64,000 bases of DNA from Sulfuritalea sp. (GTDB lineage: Bacteria > Pseudomonadota > Gammaproteobacteria > Burkholderiales > Rhodocyclaceae), in the NCBI GenBank assembly GCA_023700805.1, contig JAMPYF010000016.1, positions 25,680 through 89,679 on the forward strand, in the 5' to 3' direction. Position 1 is the first letter of the stretch; every line of letters begins with the position of its first letter. Made by a program: the position numbers and the translations under genes. The notes below the pieces were generated by a model. That model had not been told where the DNA came from and searched no databases. It saw nothing but the letters and a program-made list of their open reading frames with translations. Below are positions 59,056 through 64,000 of the stretch, piece after piece.

Positions 59056-60693
59056 TCAGCTCTTGCCCGGCGCCACCCAGGCGAAGGCGACGCGCATGTA
59101 GTCGGCGCCTTCTTCGATGAGTTCCATGAGCCGGACGTGGCGGGCGTGTTCGCCGGCCATGACTTCGTAGAGTTCGCCGATCCAGATCGCCTGCCGTTCG
59201 ATCAGCATCACCGGGCGGTCGTGCGCCTTGACGCCGTCCGGCAGCAACAGGGCGCGCAGGTAGGTGTATTTGAAGCCGCCGCTCGACGTCTCCCAGTTCG
59301 AGGCCTGGTGCGTTTCGCTGCCGATCACGCGCAGATGGGTGGCGATCGGGCGCTTGGAGACGATCCAGAGGCCGCAACGCATGCGGCCGAATTCGGAGGC
59401 TTCGACGCTGCGGATGATGCCGACCCACCACGGCGACGCCGCGTTCTCGCGGCCGCCGCAGAGCACGCCGGGCTCGGCCCAGGCGCCTAGGCGCTGCGGC
59501 ACTTCGACGCCGGCGCCCCATTCGCTGCGGTCGCGCAGGGTCCAGATTTCCGGCGCCGCGTCCGGGGTTTCCGCCGTGAGCTGGACGCTCGAGCGCTGGT
59601 GTTGCTGGACGTTGAGGTCGTCGTCGAGCGCCGCGCCCGAGCCCGCGTCGAGGATGGTCACGCGCGGCGCGATCGAGGCGAAGCCATGGATGATCTCGAC
59701 CGGGTCGGTCACCGCGGTGCGCTCGAAGCGCCGCTGCGGCGGCGTCGGCCCCAGGTAGATCAGCAGGTGGCGGATCACGCTGAAGATCTGCGCCTGCGTG
59801 AATTCGGGGCCGAAGCGGGCCTCTTCGGCGAGCAGGTTCTTCTCGACCAGGCCTTCGATTTCAGTGAGTTTGGGCAGGGCCGGCCCGCCGCCGAAAAAGC
59901 GTTTGGTGGGGGACGCGGTTTCGTCGGGATTGCGTTGCCGCGGCGGCGTGCCGGCGGCCAGGTCGATCACGAAATTGCAGTCGGGCTGCGGCTCGGGCGA
60001 CCACGCAAAGGACACGGCGAAGCGTTCGAGTATGCGGCCGGCCAGTTCCACCTGTTCCGGCGGCAACTCGTGCAGCGCGGCCAGGCTCATGCCCGCCATG
60101 CGCAGCAGTTCGGCGCGGATGTTGGAATGCACTTCGCGTTCGTGCACCACGATCGCGACATGATCGAGCTGCATTTTCTCGGCATAGGCGAACAACCGGC
60201 AGGGCGATTTCCAGAGTTCGGCGCCGGAGCCGATATAGCGCAGCTGGCGCATGCGTTCCGCATGTTCGCTGGCGCGTATGGCGCGCGCTATGGCCTGCGC
60301 CAGGTGGCTGGCGAAACGCGCCGCGCCGGGCGCGCCGGCTTCGTGATCCTGGACGCAGCGCTCGTAGGCCGCAGCCACGGCGATCCAGTAGCTGTGGAGC
60401 GACTCGTAGAGCTTGCGCAGGTCGTGGTCGCGTGTGTGGATGTGGCGCAGATATTCCTGGAACACGGCGCCCGCGACGCGGTTGCCGGCCGACTCGATCT
60501 CGGCGACGATCAGGAAGCGGTCGTCGCAGGCGAAGCCGTCGGTGTTGGCCAGCGAACTGGCCCAGGCTTCGATTTCAATCAGCGCCGCATCCGGTTCCGA
60601 CTTCTCCAGTTCATTCAGCAGCCGGCGCGCGGCATCGACCGAATTCATCGGGTGATCGGGCTTGTGCGAGAACAGTTTTCCAAGTTCGAACAT
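59056..60693 (-). CDS. Uncharacterised 545-residue protein
   Basis: A soluble protein starting MFELGKLFS, with an alpha-helical first ~270 residues and a beta-rich C-terminal part (WWVGIIRSVEASEFGRMRCGLWIVSKRP, FKYTYLRALLLPDGV, AIWIGELYEV). I do not recognise the family; the C-terminal part could be a small beta-barrel domain. ATG 60693 has GGGGA upstream. It lies alone on the minus strand right of the RTX island, and a repeat copy ends at its stop codon. Confidence 0.75.
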   Translation of the reverse strand: MFELGKLFSHKPDHPMNSVDAARRLLNELEKSEPDAALIEIEAWASSLANTDGFACDDRFLIVAEIESAGNRVAGAVFQEYLRHIHTRDHDLRKLYESLHSYWIAVAAAYERCVQDHEAGAPGAARFASHLAQAIARAIRASEHAERMRQLRYIGSGAELWKSPCRLFAYAEKMQLDHVAIVVHEREVHSNIRAELLRMAGMSLAALHELPPEQVELAGRILERFAVSFAWSPEPQPDCNFVIDLAAGTPPRQRNPDETASPTKRFFGGGPALPKLTEIEGLVEKNLLAEEARFGPEFTQAQIFSVIRHLLIYLGPTPPQRRFERTAVTDPVEIIHGFASIAPRVTILDAGSGAALDDDLNVQQHQRSSVQLTAETPDAAPEIWTLRDRSEWGAGVEVPQRLGAWAEPGVLCGGRENAASPWWVGIIRSVEASEFGRMRCGLWIVSKRPIATHLRVIGSETHQASNWETSSGGFKYTYLRALLLPDGVKAHDRPVMLIERQAIWIGELYEVMAGEHARHVRLMELIEEGADYMRVAFAWVAPGKS

Positions 60694-60808
60694 CGGGCTT
60701 CCCCCTGCGGCGCGACCCGACCATTCTAGCCGCATAGGACGTGGTGATTATAGGAAGACTCGGCGATGCCGGCTGCCCCATCCCATCCCCGCCCCATCCC
60801 CACCCCAG

Positions 60809-60829
60809 CCCTCCCCTTGAAGGGGAGGG
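60809..60829. repeat. CCCTCCCCTT palindrome
   Basis: Ten-base arms CCCTCCCCTT and AAGGGGAGGG around a single G, preceded by a C-rich run. It lies in the 269-bp gap between two minus-strand genes; no gene is seen there. Related to the element at 44373-44392. Confidence 0.65.
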
Positions 60830-60962
60830 AGCCAGGTTCATGCGATAGCTCTGTCGGCGATGCGGACTGCGCGGCCCTGGAGTTCTGCAAGAGCTGGTGA
60901 TTGCCGGCCCGCGCAGCTGAATTCCCGGCAGACAGAGTCCGACACGGCGCCCGGGTGCCCGG

Positions 60963-61429
60963 TCAGCCGTGATCGAGTTCGATTTCCTCGCGGTGGCCGA
61001 AGCCCTGGCTGTTGTCGATGAAATGCATGCGCTCGGGCAGCAGGCGGTACCAGCGTACCTTGGCCAGCGCCTTGACGATGGCCGGCGGCATTTTCGCCAG
61101 CGGGCCGACGATGGGAAACTTTTCGCCATAAAGCCGCTGGGCGCGCTTTTCGTCCTCGCCCTGGAGTTCGACGACGCGGCCTTCGAGCTGGATGCCCTTG
61201 ATCTGTGCCCAGTCGCTGTAGTCCTCCTGGATCGTCGCCGCACAGCGCGGATCGAGCGCCAGGTTCTGGCAGTGGCGCGTGGTCAGCGAGGACAGGAAGA
61301 TCAGCGACGCCCCTTCGCTGGCATAGAACACGGCCGCCGCCCAGGGGCCTGCGGCGCCGTGGGTGGCGAGCGTCATGACATGGTGGCCGGCGAGGTAATC
61401 GGCCACCGCCTGCGGCAATGCCGTGGGCA

Positions 61430-61430
<1 letters not shown>
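60963..61430 (-). CDS. Pyridoxamine 5'-phosphate oxidase-family protein
   Basis: A 155-residue split-barrel flavin-binding protein (MTLATHGAAGPWAAAVFYASEGASLIFLSS cut at family strands, TTRHCQNLALDPRCAATIQEDY, IKGIQLEGRVVEL). Such small proteins bind FMN, F420 or heme rather than making PLP. Its ATG overlaps the regulator stop (TGATG), so it is made from the same mRNA. Confidence 0.88.
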
Positions 61431-63184
<1,754 letters not shown>

Positions 63185-63342
63185 GGCCTCACTCTCACTC
63201 TGTCTACTCCTCAATCCGCCCTTTTAATGCCTGATCGTGAACCCAGCCTTGATGGATGTCAAACAATCATTTTCCGGCCCGCGACGGTCGCGATTCCGGC
63301 AATTGCTCGAAACATCAAAAACCCGGACTGGCGGCATGGAAT

Positions 63343-63358
63343 TTTATCAAATGATCAA
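63343..63358 (+). promoter_or_regulatory. Candidate DmpR-type upstream activating site
   Basis: TTTATCAAATGATCAA matches 14 of 16 positions of the DmpR/XylR-family palindrome TTGATCAATTGATCAA and lies about 163 bp upstream of the -24 element, a usual distance. A weaker palindrome, TTGATGGATGTCAA, is at 63249-63262. Confidence 0.6.
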
Positions 63359-63520
63359 GGGTCGATTTTCGCGCCCGGCGCCGCAAGCCCCCCTGCCGCG
63401 GACTTGCGCATGTCATTTTTGCTGCAGGTGCGCAAGTTGCCGCACCGGCTTTTTTACATGGGTTCGATCGCACCGCAAGCCGTCGGCCGCCCCGCGCATA
63501 TTGCACCGCCACATCGCGCC

Positions 63521-63536
63521 TGGCCCGTGGCTTGCA
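63521..63536 (+). promoter_or_regulatory. Sigma-54 (-24/-12) promoter
   Basis: TGGCCCGTGGCTTGCA fits the consensus TGGCACG-N4-TTGCA: the GG and GC pairs are spaced by exactly 10 bp. It lies about 77 bp before the start codon at 63613. Confidence 0.75.
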
Positions 63537-63612
63537 ATACCTCGCTTGCTCCGGGCATCCGACCGGGACCAAACAATCCGAAATTCAAAAAAATTACAGA
63601 AGGAGACATTCA

Positions 63613-64000
63613 ATGAAGTTTCCAGTACCGCACGACGTGAAGGCCGCCACGATTCCCGGCACCGAAGGCTGGGAGAGGATGTACCCGTACCAGTACCAGT
63701 TCGTCACCGACGACCCGGAACGCAACCAGTACGAAAAGGAGACGTTCTGGTTCTACGACGGATTGCACTATCCGGAGCCGCTGTATCCCTTCGACACGAT
63801 CTGGGACGAAGCCTGGTTCCTCGCCCTGTCGCAGTTCAACAACCGCATCTTCCAGGTGCCGCCGGTGCGTGGCGTCGACCACCGCATGATCAACGGCTAT
63901 GTCTACATCTCGCCGGTGCCGGTCAAGGACGGCGCCGAGATCGGCAGCCGCGTGCCCAACTTCATGGAGCGCGCCGGCTTCTACTACAAGAACTGGGACG
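63613..64000 (+). CDS. PEP-synthase-related protein, likely phenylphosphate synthase subunit (3' end outside window)
   Basis: The first 129 residues (MKFPVPHDVKAATIPGTEGW, YPEPLYPFDTIWDEAWFLALSQ, RIFQVPPVRGVDHRMINGYVYIS) resemble the N-terminus of PpsA-like proteins of the phenylphosphate synthase complex, from memory. That enzyme phosphorylates phenol with ATP as the first step of anaerobic phenol use in Thauera. A strong AGGAGA site precedes ATG 63613. The XylR/DmpR-type activator, its candidate site and the sigma-54 promoter support a phenol-responsive operon continuing past the window. Confidence 0.7.
   Translation, partial: MKFPVPHDVKAATIPGTEGWERMYPYQYQFVTDDPERNQYEKETFWFYDGLHYPEPLYPFDTIWDEAWFLALSQFNNRIFQVPPVRGVDHRMINGYVYISPVPVKDGAEIGSRVPNFMERAGFYYKNWD

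Overview
The window looks like a chromosomal segment of a GC-rich betaproteobacterium, most likely Rhodocyclales (Thauera / Azoarcus / Sterolibacterium-type). The grounds are the gene families and their order (ppx-ppk, a dap cluster that includes pilU and prmB, mlaEFD with a PqiC-type lipoprotein, selO, DUF3301, yaeQ). The right edge adds a XylR/DmpR-type sigma-54 activator facing a gene that resembles the alpha subunit of phenylphosphate synthase, which points to anaerobic phenol degradation. The taxonomic placement is inference.

Layout. 1-4.2 kb: the end of a large c-di-GMP signalling protein and a small secreted protein. 4.2-8.3 kb (minus): an MFS transporter translationally coupled to an ACP-AMP ligase-acyltransferase fusion. 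8.5-9.9 kb: a visibly AT-richer defence-type islet (MntA-HepT toxin-antitoxin and a membrane protein with a possible pYEATS domain). 9.95-15.9 kb (minus): an apparent operon mlaE-mlaF-mlaD-lipoprotein-acyl-CoA synthetase-enoyl-CoA hydratase homologue. 16-19.7 kb: divergent ppx and ppk. 19.6-22.5 kb (minus): a tightly overlapping rluC-HAD phosphatase-Rieske-sppA operon. 22.5-25.8 kb: rne with a long leader. 25.8-28.4 kb (minus): uvrB and a low-molecular-weight phosphatase. 28.5-32.5 kb: aromatic aminotransferase, tRNA-Asn and a run of small genes. 32.5-39.4 kb: a SCO1-type copper protein, two secreted helical proteins (one with duplicated PilJ-type sensor modules), a Tat-exported multicopper oxidase, DUF3301, a radical SAM/SPASM enzyme, bacteriohemerythrin and a thermonuclease-like protein. 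39.5-45.2 kb: selO, an arginase-family enzyme, yaeQ, a nucleoside deoxyribosyltransferase-like protein, an ankyrin protein and a dienelactone hydrolase. 45.3-52.4 kb: dapC-dapD-pilU-dapE-prmB, a flavin-dependent oxidoreductase, a small membrane protein and a ProQ-domain protein. 52.5-59 kb: a second AT-richer island holding one 2050-residue RTX-type secreted protein. 59-64 kb: an uncharacterised 545-residue protein, a PNPOx-family protein, the sigma-54 activator and the start of the phenylphosphate-synthase-like gene.

The most unusual signal is a dispersed 24-bp DNA word with core GTGTCGCCAGCGCCAACT. I find thirteen copies or close variants, ten in plus and three in minus orientation. They lie both between genes (often at stop codons) and inside conserved genes (rne, dapC, dapE, an acyl-CoA synthetase, an MFS transporter), where the word is read in different frames. 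Copies sit at the edges of both AT-rich islands: direct copies around the MntA-HepT islet and inverted copies around the RTX gene. This suggests an uptake-sequence-like word, a recombination site, or a short mobile repeat. All GC statements are by eye; no composition or database search was run.
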